DNA from: Dryocola clanedunensis_A
Lineage (GTDB): Bacteria; Pseudomonadota; Gammaproteobacteria; Enterobacterales; Enterobacteriaceae
Assembly: GCA_038405435.1 (NCBI GenBank)
Contig: JBBYHZ010000006.1
Length of the DNA stretch: 64,000 nt
Direction: 5' to 3' (one strand)
Part shown: positions 32,844 through 43,751 of the stretch, in pieces
How the letters are laid out: the number at the start of each line of letters is the position of its first letter
Position numbering within the stretch: the stretch's first letter is position 1
The notes under the pieces: model-generated
Databases searched by the model: none
Told to the model about the DNA's origin: nothing
Seen by the model: the letters and a program-made list of their open reading frames with translations, nothing else
Program-made: the position numbers and the translations under genes

Positions 32844-33839
32844 ATGAAAAAGAAAAGACCGGTACTACAGGACGTTGCGGATCGCGTAGGGATCACCAAA
32901 ATGACGGTGAGCCGTTTTTTACGCAATCCCGATCAGGTTTCCGCCGCTTTGCAGGTGAAGATTGCCGCCGCCCTCGACGAGCTGGGCTACATTCCTAACC
33001 GCGCCCCCGATATCCTTTCAAATTCCACCAGCCGCGCCATCGGCGTGCTGCTGCCATCCCTAACCAACCAGGTGTTCGCGGAAGTGCTGCGCGGCATCGA
33101 AAACGTGATTGACGCCTACGGCTACCAGACCATGCTCGCCCACTACGGCTACAAGCCGGAGCTGGAAGAAGAGCGCCTGGAGTCCATGCTTTCCTGGAAC
33201 ATCGACGGGCTGATTCTGACCGAACGCTCCCACACGCCGCGCACGCTGAAAATGATTGAGGTAGCCGGTATTCCGGTGGTGGAGCTGATGGACAGCGTTT
33301 CACCCTGTCTGGATATCGCCGTCGGCTTCGACAACTTCGAGGCCGCCCGCCAGATGACCGCCGCCATTATCAGCCGGGGCCACCGCCACGTGGCCTACCT
33401 CGGCGCACGCCTCGATGAGCGTACCGTTATCAAGAAGCGCGGCTATGAGCAGGCAATGCAGGACGCGGGGCTGGTGCCCTACAGCGTGATGGTCGAGCAA
33501 TCCTCTTCCTATTCCACCGGTATCGAACTGTTCCGCCAGGCAAAGCGCGAATATCCCGAGCTGGACAGCATCTTCTGTACCAACGATGATTTAGCGATAG
33601 GCGCCGCGTTCGAATGCCAGCGCCAGGGCCTGAGCATTCCGCACGACATCGCGATTGCCGGCTTCCACGGCCATGACATCGGCCAGGTGATGGAGCCAAG
33701 GCTTGCCAGCGTCCTCACGCCGCGTGAGCGCATGGGGCGCATCGGCGCAGAGCGTCTGCTGGCGAGAATTCGTGGCGAAGAGGTGACGCCGAAGCTGCTG
33801 GATCTGGGCTTTACCCTGTCGCCGGGCGGCTCGATCTAA
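32844..33839 (+). CDS. gntR: Gluconate operon repressor GntR (LacI family)
   Basis: 331 aa, equal in length to E. coli GntR. N-terminal LacI-type helix-turn-helix: LQDVADRVGITKMTVSRFL, followed by the hinge region and a sugar-binding domain, ending GFTLSPGGSI. It represses gntKU and other gluconate genes and is released by gluconate. The start is MKKKRPVLQ; eight upstream codons are not conserved. Two matching operators lie between it and gntK. Confidence 0.96.
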   Translation: MKKKRPVLQDVADRVGITKMTVSRFLRNPDQVSAALQVKIAAALDELGYIPNRAPDILSNSTSRAIGVLLPSLTNQVFAEVLRGIENVIDAYGYQTMLAHYGYKPELEEERLESMLSWNIDGLILTERSHTPRTLKMIEVAGIPVVELMDSVSPCLDIAVGFDNFEAARQMTAAIISRGHRHVAYLGARLDERTVIKKRGYEQAMQDAGLVPYSVMVEQSSSYSTGIELFRQAKREYPELDSIFCTNDDLAIGAAFECQRQGLSIPHDIAIAGFHGHDIGQVMEPRLASVLTPRERMGRIGAERLLARIRGEEVTPKLLDLGFTLSPGGSI

Positions 33840-33850
33840 GATTTTCAAAG

Positions 33851-33866
33851 TATGATGTAGTTCACA
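33851..33866 (+). promoter_or_regulatory. CRP-like site upstream of gntK
   Basis: TATGA-TGTAGT-TCACA matches TGTGA-N6-TCACA at 9 of 10 positions. CRP activation of gntKU is established in E. coli. Confidence 0.6.
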
Positions 33867-33920
33867 CTTATTCACTTTGCAACAGAATGGTTATTGCTTA
33901 TTGCTCAACCACTGCTGACA

Positions 33921-33951
33921 ATGTTACCGATAACAGTTACCCGTAACAAAT
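33921..33951 (+). promoter_or_regulatory. Two adjacent GntR operators
   Basis: ATGTTACCGATAACAG (33921-33936) and GTTACCCGTAACAAAT (33936-33951) are two abutting palindromes with the GntR core GTTACC-N-GTAAC/ATAAC. They lie 55-90 bp before gntK, beside the gene for the repressor. Confidence 0.75.
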
Positions 33952-34007
33952 GTACGTATTCGCGGGAAGCTGACTTCTGAAATCATTGTGCCAGTCGGAG
34001 CTACGCT

Positions 34008-34538
34008 ATGAGCACTACTAACCATGACCACCACATCTACGTCCTGATGGGCGTTTCTGGCAGTGGCAAATCGGCCGTCGCCAGCGAAGTGGCCCATCAG
34101 CTGAAAGCCGCCTTCCTGGACGGCGACTTCCTGCATCCTCGCTGCAACATCATGAAAATGGCCTCCGGCGAGCCGCTAAACGACGAGGACCGCAGGCCGT
34201 GGCTGAAGGCGCTGAACGACGCCGCCTTTGCCATGCAGCGCACCAACAAAGTCTCCCTGATTGTCTGCTCGGCCCTCAAGAAGGATTACCGCGACCAGCT
34301 GCGCGACGGCAACCCGAACCTCTCATTCATCTACATGAAAGGGGATTTCGAGGTGATCGAAAGCCGCCTGAAGGCGCGTAAAGGCCACTTCTTCAAGACC
34401 CAGATGCTGGTCACCCAGTTTGAAACGCTCGAAGAGCCAGCCGCAGAAAACGATGTTCTGGTCGTGGATATCGACCAGCCGCTGGAAGACGTTGTCGCCA
34501 GCACAATTGATGTGATTAACAAAGGCAGTGCGAAGTGA
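34008..34538 (+). CDS. gntK: Gluconokinase GntK
   Basis: 176 aa thermoresistant-type gluconokinase, converting gluconate plus ATP to 6-phosphogluconate for the Entner-Doudoroff and pentose phosphate pathways. The P-loop is GVSGSGKS (15-22). FLDGDFLHP and VCSALKKDYRDQLR are family segments. The stop overlaps the gntU start by 4 bp, so the operon is gntKU. Confidence 0.95.
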   Translation: MSTTNHDHHIYVLMGVSGSGKSAVASEVAHQLKAAFLDGDFLHPRCNIMKMASGEPLNDEDRRPWLKALNDAAFAMQRTNKVSLIVCSALKKDYRDQLRDGNPNLSFIYMKGDFEVIESRLKARKGHFFKTQMLVTQFETLEEPAAENDVLVVDIDQPLEDVVASTIDVINKGSAK

Positions 34539-35875
34539 GTACATTAACGCTTGTTTTAACGGCAGTCGGCTCGGTTTTGCTGCTGCTGTTTTTAGTAATG
34601 AAGGCGCGCATGCACGCCTTCGTTGCTTTGATGGTGGTTTCTATAGGTGCAGGGCTGTTTTCCGGGATGCCGCTCGATAAGATCGCGACAACCATGGAAA
34701 AAGGGATGGGCGGTACGCTGGGCTTCCTGGCTATCGTCGTCGCGCTCGGCGCGATGTTCGGCAAAATTCTTCATGAAACGGGCGCCGTTGACCAGATTGC
34801 GGTCAAAATGCTCAAGTCCTTCGGCCACAGCCGCGCCCATTATGCGATTGGCCTGGCAGGCTTAATCTGCGCGCTGCCGCTGTTCTTTGAAGTGGCCATC
34901 GTGCTGCTGATAAGCGTGGCGTTCTCCATGGCGCGCCATACCGGCACCAACCTCGTTAAGCTGGTTATTCCTCTGTTTGCGGGCGTTGCCGCCGCCGCCG
35001 CGTTTCTGCTGCCGGGGCCTGCGCCGATGCTGCTGGCCTCCCAGATGCACGCCGACTTCGGCTGGATGATCCTCATCGGCCTGTGCGCGGCCATTCCCGG
35101 CATGATTATCGCCGGGCCGCTGTGGGGAAACTTCATCAGCAAATACGTTGAGCTGAAAATTCCTGACGATATCACCGAGCCGCACCTGGGCGAAGGCAAG
35201 CTGCCGTCGTTCGGCTTCAGCCTGTCGCTGATCCTGCTGCCGCTGGTGCTGGTTGGCCTGAAAACTATCGCCGCGCGCTTCGTGCCGCAGGGATCCACCC
35301 TGTATGAGTGGATGGAGTTCGTCGGCCACCCGTTCACCGCGATTCTGGTTGCCTGTCTGGTAGCGATTTATGGTCTGGCCTACCGTCAGGGCATGGCGAA
35401 AGAAAGGGTGATGGAAATCTGCGGCGCCGCGCTGCAGCCTGCGGGCATCATCCTGCTGGTTATCGGTGCCGGTGGCGTGTTCAAGCAGGTGCTGGTGGAT
35501 TCCGGCGTCGGCCCGGCTTTAGGTGAAGCACTGACCGGCATGGGCCTGCCGATTGCGCTGACCTGTTTTATCCTGGCCGCGGCAGTGCGCATCATCCAGG
35601 GTTCAGCAACGGTCGCCTGCCTGACGGCGGTTGGCCTGGTTATGCCAGTTATCGAACAGCTGCACTACAGCGGCGCGCAGATGGCCGCGCTGTCCATCTG
35701 TATCGCAGGCGGTTCAATAGTTGTGAGCCACGTCAACGACGCGGGCTTCTGGCTGTTCGGTAAATTTACCGGCGCAACGGAAGGGCAAACCCTGAAAACC
35801 TGGACGATGATGGAAACCATCCTCGGCACCACGGGTGCAATTGTCGGGATGATTGCATTTAGTTTGCTGAGCTGA
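34535..35875 (+). CDS. gntU: Low-affinity gluconate transporter GntU
   Basis: 446 aa, about 12-14 membrane helices, GntP family H+/gluconate symporter. The start codon is GTG at 34535 inside the gntK end. LPGPAPMLLASQM and RIIQGSATVA are family motifs. It matches GntU better than GntT in context. It may be the only gluconate permease in this stretch, since gntT is not between malQ and nfuA here. Confidence 0.92.
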   Translation: MSTLTLVLTAVGSVLLLLFLVMKARMHAFVALMVVSIGAGLFSGMPLDKIATTMEKGMGGTLGFLAIVVALGAMFGKILHETGAVDQIAVKMLKSFGHSRAHYAIGLAGLICALPLFFEVAIVLLISVAFSMARHTGTNLVKLVIPLFAGVAAAAAFLLPGPAPMLLASQMHADFGWMILIGLCAAIPGMIIAGPLWGNFISKYVELKIPDDITEPHLGEGKLPSFGFSLSLILLPLVLVGLKTIAARFVPQGSTLYEWMEFVGHPFTAILVACLVAIYGLAYRQGMAKERVMEICGAALQPAGIILLVIGAGGVFKQVLVDSGVGPALGEALTGMGLPIALTCFILAAAVRIIQGSATVACLTAVGLVMPVIEQLHYSGAQMAALSICIAGGSIVVSHVNDAGFWLFGKFTGATEGQTLKTWTMMETILGTTGAIVGMIAFSLLS

Positions 35876-36053
35876 CGTAGGTCGTATAAGCGCAGCGCCA
35901 TCCGACATAAAAAACGTCAATGGTGGATGGCGCTGACGCTGATCCACCCTACAAAAACAGGCTTTCTCTCTGTCGTAGGTCGGATAAGCGCAGCGTCATC
36001 CGACATAAAAACCGTCAATGGTGGATGGCGCTGCTCCACCCTACAAAACTGCA
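35876..36053. repeat. Composite REP array (BIME) between gntU and yhgN
   Basis: A 98-bp segment is duplicated. CGTAGGTCGTATAAGCGCAG (35876) and CGTAGGTCGGATAAGCGCAG (35974) each run into CATCCGACATAAAAA, CGTCAATGGTGGATGGCGCTG and a closing CCACCCTAC. Each copy therefore holds one unit of the GGTCGGATAAGCG family and one inverted unit of the GTGGATGGCG family. The second copy has a short deletion in the last palindrome. Confidence 0.85.
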
Positions 36054-36069
36054 TTCCCCGCGGTAAAAC

Positions 36070-36666
36070 CTACCCTTTCATCCAGACGCGGATGCCGTCC
36101 AGGAACATCTGCGTTGCCAGCATCACCAGCACCAGGCCCATCAGCCTTTCCAGCGCGTTAACACCTTTTTCGCCCAGCAGACGTAAAAACAGCGACGATT
36201 GCAGCAAAATGGCCACCGTGCCGCCCCATGCCAGCATCAGCGCCGCCACTAAATGGCCCATCTGATTGGGATACTGGTGTGAGAGCAGCATTAACGTTGC
36301 CAGCAGCGTCGGCCCGGCAACTAACGGGATGGCCAGCGGGACGATAAAGGGTTCTTCACCCGCGGGCAGGCCGCTGGCGTTGCCGCCGTCGTGGCTTGGG
36401 AAAATCATTTTAATGGCGATCAGGAACAGGATAATCCCGCCTGAAATCGACACGCTTTCCGCGCGCAGGTTAAGGAAGGCGAGAATTTTTTCCCCGGCGA
36501 ACAGGAAAATCAGCATGATAATCAGCGCGATAAGCAGTTCGCGGATCATGATCGCCCGGCGGCGCTTTGGCTCCGTGTGTTTTAGCACTGACATAAAAAT
36601 AGGCAGGTTGCCCAGCGGATCCATAATCAGAATCAGCAGCACCGCCGCGGATAAAATATCGTTCAT
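36070..36666 (-). CDS. yhgN: MarC/YhgN family membrane protein
   Basis: 198 aa, six membrane helices, matching E. coli YhgN of the MarC (UPF0056) family. The start is MNDILSAAVLLILIMDPLGNLP, as in E. coli; 22 upstream codons are not conserved. Characteristic: PLAIPLVAGPTLLATLMLL. The function is not established; despite the MarC name, a role in multidrug resistance is not supported. It is divergent from asd. Confidence 0.88.
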   Translation of the reverse strand: MNDILSAAVLLILIMDPLGNLPIFMSVLKHTEPKRRRAIMIRELLIALIIMLIFLFAGEKILAFLNLRAESVSISGGIILFLIAIKMIFPSHDGGNASGLPAGEEPFIVPLAIPLVAGPTLLATLMLLSHQYPNQMGHLVAALMLAWGGTVAILLQSSLFLRLLGEKGVNALERLMGLVLVMLATQMFLDGIRVWMKG

Positions 36667-36826
36667 CTGTTTTTCCCGAAAATCTAAAAAAATCCGGCTA
36701 ATAAGCTGTATTACTGATAGCGCGGATATCATTGATTAAATTCACTTGCGACTTTGGCTGCATTTTGTAATGTGGGGTGACGTTCCCTAAATGCACACAA
36801 CAAACATCTCTGCAGGATAAGTCGCT

Positions 36827-37933
36827 ATGAAAAATGTAGGTTTTATTGGCTGGCGCGGTATGGTCGGCTCTGTACTCATGCAGCGCATGGTAGAAGAGCG
36901 TGATTTTGACGCCATTCGTCCCGTTTTCTTCTCTACTTCTCAGCTGGGCCTTGCCGCCCCGTCTTTTGCTGGCCAGTCTACCGGCACGCTTCAGGACGCC
37001 TACGATCTGGAAGCACTGAAGGCACTGGATATCATCATTACTTGCCAGGGTGGCGATTATACCAATGAAATCTACCCAAAGCTCCGTGAAAGCGGCTGGC
37101 AGGGCTACTGGATTGACGCGGCCTCTTCGCTGCGCATGAACGACGACGCCATCATCATCCTTGACCCGGTAAACCAGCACGTTATCCAGGAAGGCCTGAA
37201 CAAAGGCGTGAAAACCTTTGTGGGCGGCAACTGCACCGTAAGCCTGATGCTGATGTCGCTGGGCGGCCTGTTTGCTAACGACCTGGTTGACTGGGTATCC
37301 GTGGCGACTTATCAGGCAGCATCCGGCGGCGGGGCGCGCCATATGCGCGAGCTGCTAAACCAGATGGGCCAGCTATACGGCGAAGTGGCGACCGAACTGG
37401 CAGATCCGGCATCCGCCATCCTCAATATCGAACGCAAAGTGACTGACCTTGGCCGCAGCGGCAATCTGCCGGTGGACAACTTCGGCGTGCCGCTGGCGGG
37501 CAGCCTGATCCCGTGGATCGACAAGCAGCTGGATAACGGCCAGAGCCGCGAAGAGTGGAAAGGCCAGGCGGAGACCAACAAGATTTTAAACAGCAGCACC
37601 GCGATCCCGGTTGACGGGCTTTGCGTCCGCGTTGGCGCGCTGCGCTGCCACAGCCAGGCCTTCACCATCAAGCTGAAGAAAGACGTTTCGATTCCAACCA
37701 TCGAGGCGATGCTCGCTTCCCATAACGACTGGGCGAAAGTGGTGCCAAACGACCGCGACGTCACCATGCGTGAACTGACCCCTGCGGCGGTAACCGGCAC
37801 GCTGACCACGCCGGTTGGCCGTCTGCGCAAGCTGAATATGGGGCCGGAGTATCTTTCCGCGTTCACCGTGGGCGACCAACTTTTGTGGGGTGCCGCCGAG
37901 CCGTTGCGCAGAATGTTGCGGCTGCTCGCATAA
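36827..37933 (+). CDS. asd: Aspartate-semialdehyde dehydrogenase
   Basis: 368 aa. It reduces beta-aspartyl phosphate to aspartate semialdehyde with NADPH, the branch to lysine, diaminopimelate, methionine and threonine. The nucleotide motif is GWRGMVGSVLMQRM at the N-terminus. The catalytic Cys is residue 136 in GGNCTVSLML. The substrate loop ASGGGARHMRELL is intact. It has its own terminator downstream. Confidence 0.97.
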   Translation: MKNVGFIGWRGMVGSVLMQRMVEERDFDAIRPVFFSTSQLGLAAPSFAGQSTGTLQDAYDLEALKALDIIITCQGGDYTNEIYPKLRESGWQGYWIDAASSLRMNDDAIIILDPVNQHVIQEGLNKGVKTFVGGNCTVSLMLMSLGGLFANDLVDWVSVATYQAASGGGARHMRELLNQMGQLYGEVATELADPASAILNIERKVTDLGRSGNLPVDNFGVPLAGSLIPWIDKQLDNGQSREEWKGQAETNKILNSSTAIPVDGLCVRVGALRCHSQAFTIKLKKDVSIPTIEAMLASHNDWAKVVPNDRDVTMRELTPAAVTGTLTTPVGRLRKLNMGPEYLSAFTVGDQLLWGAAEPLRRMLRLLA

Positions 37934-37948
37934 TTACACTTACATACC

Positions 37949-37976
37949 AAAGGGGCATTGCAGCCCCTTTTTTTTC
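37949..37976 (+). terminator. asd terminator
   Basis: AAAGGGGC / GCCCCTTT perfect stem with ATTGCA loop and a run of T. Confidence 0.92.
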
Positions 37977-38178
37977 GCGTCATACATGGATGTAGTGATG
38001 TTGGCCATTATTTTCCAGGAGTAAAACAGCACGTTGGCTATGCTTAAGTCAGGGCGGAAGAAACCGTCATGATGATTAGTTGGGCGGAGCAGCTTACAGG
38101 AGTTCTTTTTACGCTGTCCGTTAGGGTCAATGATAAGTGCCGGGTTGTGGGGCACGTACAAAAAACAGGACGAATACC

Positions 38179-40361
38179 ATGTCTGTTCTTCCAGATAAAG
38201 ACGCGATCAATGCGCTTATTGCGGGTCATTTCGCCGACCCCTTTTCCCTGCTGGGGATGCATAAAACAGAAGCCGGGCTGGAAGTCCGCGCCCTGTTGCC
38301 TGACGCCACCGAAGTCTGGGTTATCGAACCGAAAACCGGCCGCAAGGTCGGCAAGCTTGAGTGCCTCGACTCACGCGGCTTCTTCAGCGGCATCATTCAG
38401 CGCCGCAAAAATCCTTTTCGCTATCAGCTGGCCGTCGTCTGGCACGGTCAGGAAAATCTGATTGATGACCCCTATCGCTTTGGCCCTTTGATTCAGGAGA
38501 TGGACAGCTGGCTGCTGTCCGAAGGCACCCACCTGCGCCCTTATGAAACCCTGGGCGCCCATGCCGACACGATGGACGGCGTAACGGGTACCCGCTTCTC
38601 CGTCTGGGCACCGAACGCCCGCCGCGTCTCCGTAGTGGGCCAGTTTAACTACTGGGATGGCCGCCGTCACCCGATGCGCCTGCGCCGCGAGAGCGGCATC
38701 TGGGAGCTGTTTATCCCCGGTGCGCATCCCGGCCAGCTTTATAAATTTGAGCTGATCGATATCGAAGGCAACCTGCGCCTGAAGGCCGATCCCTATGCCT
38801 TTGAGTCCCAGATGCGCCCGGATACGGCTTCCCTTATCTGCGGCCTGCCGGAGAAAACCGTGCTCAGCCCGGCGCGGCAAAAGGCCAACGGCTTCGACCA
38901 GCCAATCTCCATCTATGAAGTGCATCTCGGCTCGTGGCGCCGTCACGCGGACAACAATTTCTGGCTAAGCTACCGCGAGCTGGCGGACCAGCTGGTGCCG
39001 TACGTCAAAGAGATGGGCTTCACGCACCTTGAGCTGCTGCCGATTAACGAACACCCGTTTGACGGCAGCTGGGGCTACCAGCCGCAGGGGCTGTATGCGC
39101 CAACCCGGCGGTTCGGCACGCGGGAAGACTTCCGCTACTTCATCAACGCTGCCCACGCCGCAGGGCTGAACGTGCTGCTCGACTGGGTGCCCGGCCACTT
39201 CCCGACGGATGACGCCGGGCTGGCGAAGTTTGACGGCACCTCGCTTTACGAGCACGGCGACCCACGCGAAGGTTTTCATCAGGACTGGAACACGCTGATC
39301 TACAACTACGGACGCCGCGAAGTCAGCAACTATCTGGTCGGCAACGCCCTGTACTGGATTGAACGCTTCGGCATAGACGGCCTGCGCGTGGATGCGGTGG
39401 CCTCGATGATTTACCGCGACTACAGCCGCGAGCCGGGGGAGTGGATACCTAACGACAAAGGCGGGCGCGAAAACTTAGAGGCCATCGAGTTCCTGCGCAG
39501 CACCAACCGTATTATTGGCGAGCAAACGCCCGGCGCGGTCACCATGGCGGAAGAGTCCACCGACTTCGCGGGCGTGTCGCGTCCGCCGTCAATGGGCGGC
39601 CTGGGCTTCTGGTTCAAGTGGAACCTGGGCTGGATGCACGACACCCTGGACTACATGAAGCTCGACCCGGTCTATCGTCAGCATCATCACGACAAAATGA
39701 CCTTCGGCATGCTCTACAACAGCACCGAAAACTTCGTGCTGCCGCTGTCCCACGATGAGGTCGTTCACGGCAAGAAATCGATTCTGGACAGAATGCCGGG
39801 CGACGCGTGGCAGAAGTTTGCCAACCTGCGCGCCTACTACGGCTGGATGTGGGCCTTCCCCGGCAAGAAGCTGCTGTTTATGGGCAACGAGTTCGCCCAG
39901 GGCCGCGAGTGGAACCACGACAGCAGCCTGGACTGGCACCTGCTGGAAGGCGGCGACAACTGGCACCACGGCGTGAAGCGTCTGGTGCGCGACCTGAACC
40001 GCACCTATCGCCACCACGCCGCCATGCATGAGCTTGATTTTGATCCGTACGGCTTTGAATGGCTGGTGGTGGAAGACAAAGCCAACTCGGTATTTATCTT
40101 CGTGCGCCGTGACTCAGAGGGCAATGAGGTGATCGTTGCTGCTAACTTCACGCCGGTGCCGCGCCATAACTATCGTTTCGGCATCAACCAGCCGGGCAGC
40201 TGGCGCGAAGAGCTGAACACCGACTCCATGCACTATCACGGCAGCAACGCCGGCAACAGCGGCATTGTCCACAGCGAAGAAATCGCCAGCCACGGGCGCG
40301 AGCACTCCCTGAGCATCACGCTGCCGCCGCTGGCCACCATCTGGCTGGTCCGGGAGGGCGA

Positions 40362-40365
<4 letters not shown>
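38179..40365 (+). CDS. glgB: 1,4-alpha-glucan branching enzyme
   Basis: 728 aa, the E. coli length. It creates alpha-1,6 branches in glycogen. The start is MSVLPDKDAINALIAGHFADPF; 14 upstream codons are rejected because the ATG at 38179 follows AGGACG and aligns with E. coli. Two N-terminal beta domains (N1, and CBM48 from about residue 130) precede a GH13 barrel with nucleophile Asp405 (GLRVDAVASM) and acid Glu458 (TMAEESTDF). First gene of glgBXCAP; its stop overlaps glgX by 4 bp. Confidence 0.97.
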
Positions 40366-42344
<1,979 letters not shown>

Positions 42345-42358
42345 AAAAGGAGTCAGTC

Positions 42359-43642
42359 ATGGTTAGACTTGAGAAGAACGACCCTCTAATGCTGGCAAGA
42401 CAGCTGCCGAATAAATCAGTTGCGCTGATTCTGGCAGGTGGCCGCGGTACCCGACTAAAAGACTTAACTTCTACGCGCGCGAAGCCCGCCGTCCACTTTG
42501 GCGGCAAGTTCCGCATTATTGATTTTGCCTTATCGAACTGCATTAACTCCGGCATCCGCCGTATTGGCGTGATCACCCAGTATCAGTCGCACACGCTGGT
42601 GCAGCACATCCAGCGTGGCTGGTCGTTCTTCAGCGAAGAGATGAACGAGTTTGTCGATCTCCTGCCCGCGCAGCAGCGCGTGCACGGGGAAAACTGGTAT
42701 CGCGGTACGGCAGATGCCGTCACCCAGAACCTCGACATTATTCGTCGCTACAAGGCCGAGTACGTGGTGATCCTGGCCGGGGACCATATCTACAAGCAGG
42801 ACTACTCGCGCATGCTAATCGACCACGTCGAAAAAGGGGCGCGCTGTACCGTGGCCTGTATGCCGGTACCGCTGCATGAAGCGACGGCCTTCGGCGTGAT
42901 GGCGGTTGACGAAGAAGACAAAATTATCGAATTCGTGGAAAAACCTGCCCATCCGCCGTCGATGCCGGGCGACGACAGCAAAGCGTTAGCCAGCATGGGG
43001 ATCTACGTTTTTGACGCCGATTACCTCTACGAGCTGCTTGAGGCCGACGACGTCGATGAGAACTCCAGCCACGATTTCGGTAAGGACATCATCCCCTACG
43101 TCATGAAGTCCGGCCAGGCGTTTGCCCATCCGTTCCCGCTCTCCTGCGTGCAGTCAGACCCGGACGCCGAGCCTTACTGGCGCGACGTGGGGACGCTTGA
43201 AGCCTACTGGAAGGCCAACCTGGATCTCGCGTCGGTGACGCCGGAACTGGATATGTACGACCAGGAATGGCCCATCCGTACCCATATGGAACCGCTGCCG
43301 CCTGCCAAGTTCGTGCAGGACCGCTCGGGCAGCCACGGCATGACGCTGAACTCGCTGGTCTCCGGCGGCTGCATTATCTCCGGGTCGGTGGTGGTGCAGT
43401 CGGTGCTGTTCCCGCGGGTGCGCGTTAACTCGTTTTGTAATATCGATTCGTCGGTGCTGCTGCCGGACGTAAAAGTCGGGCGCTCCTGCCGTCTGCGCCG
43501 CTGCATTATCGACAGGGCGTGTGTGATCCCTGAAGGCATGGTTATTGGTGAGAATGCTGAAGAAGACGGGCGCCGTTTCTATCGCTCGGAAGAAGGCATC
43601 GTGCTGGTGACCCGGGAAATGCTGGCCAGGCTGCAAGGTTAA
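42359..43642 (+). CDS. glgC: ADP-glucose pyrophosphorylase
   Basis: 427 aa. It makes ADP-glucose from glucose-1-phosphate and ATP, the controlled step of glycogen synthesis. The start is the ATG after AAAGGAG. Nucleotide motif: LILAGGRGTRLKDL (23-36); catalytic Asp142 in GDHIY; glucose-1-P Lys195 in EFVEKP. The E. coli fructose-1,6-bisphosphate activator residue Lys39 is Thr here (TSTRAK), and the C-terminal Arg423 of E. coli is Ala (REMLARLQG). The protein ends four residues earlier. No indels before that, so the comparison is direct. Catalysis should be normal; activation may differ. Confidence 0.95.
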   Translation: MVRLEKNDPLMLARQLPNKSVALILAGGRGTRLKDLTSTRAKPAVHFGGKFRIIDFALSNCINSGIRRIGVITQYQSHTLVQHIQRGWSFFSEEMNEFVDLLPAQQRVHGENWYRGTADAVTQNLDIIRRYKAEYVVILAGDHIYKQDYSRMLIDHVEKGARCTVACMPVPLHEATAFGVMAVDEEDKIIEFVEKPAHPPSMPGDDSKALASMGIYVFDADYLYELLEADDVDENSSHDFGKDIIPYVMKSGQAFAHPFPLSCVQSDPDAEPYWRDVGTLEAYWKANLDLASVTPELDMYDQEWPIRTHMEPLPPAKFVQDRSGSHGMTLNSLVSGGCIISGSVVVQSVLFPRVRVNSFCNIDSSVLLPDVKVGRSCRLRRCIIDRACVIPEGMVIGENAEEDGRRFYRSEEGIVLVTREMLARLQG

Positions 43643-43662
43643 GAAGTGAAGGATTGACCCGT

Positions 43663-43680
43663 GCGCGGCGCGTGCCGCGC
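43663..43680 (+). other. GC-rich hairpin between glgC and glgA
   Basis: GCGCGGC / GCCGCGC arms with a four-base loop, 20 bp after glgC and about 70 bp before glgA, no T-run. It could reduce read-through or stabilise the upstream message in the 109-bp gap. Confidence 0.45.
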
Positions 43681-43751
43681 GCTGTCATTTTATCGTTCGG
43701 CGTCTGTTCCTGACAAAACGCAGCGCCGAGACTTGCTATACGGGAGCGAGA

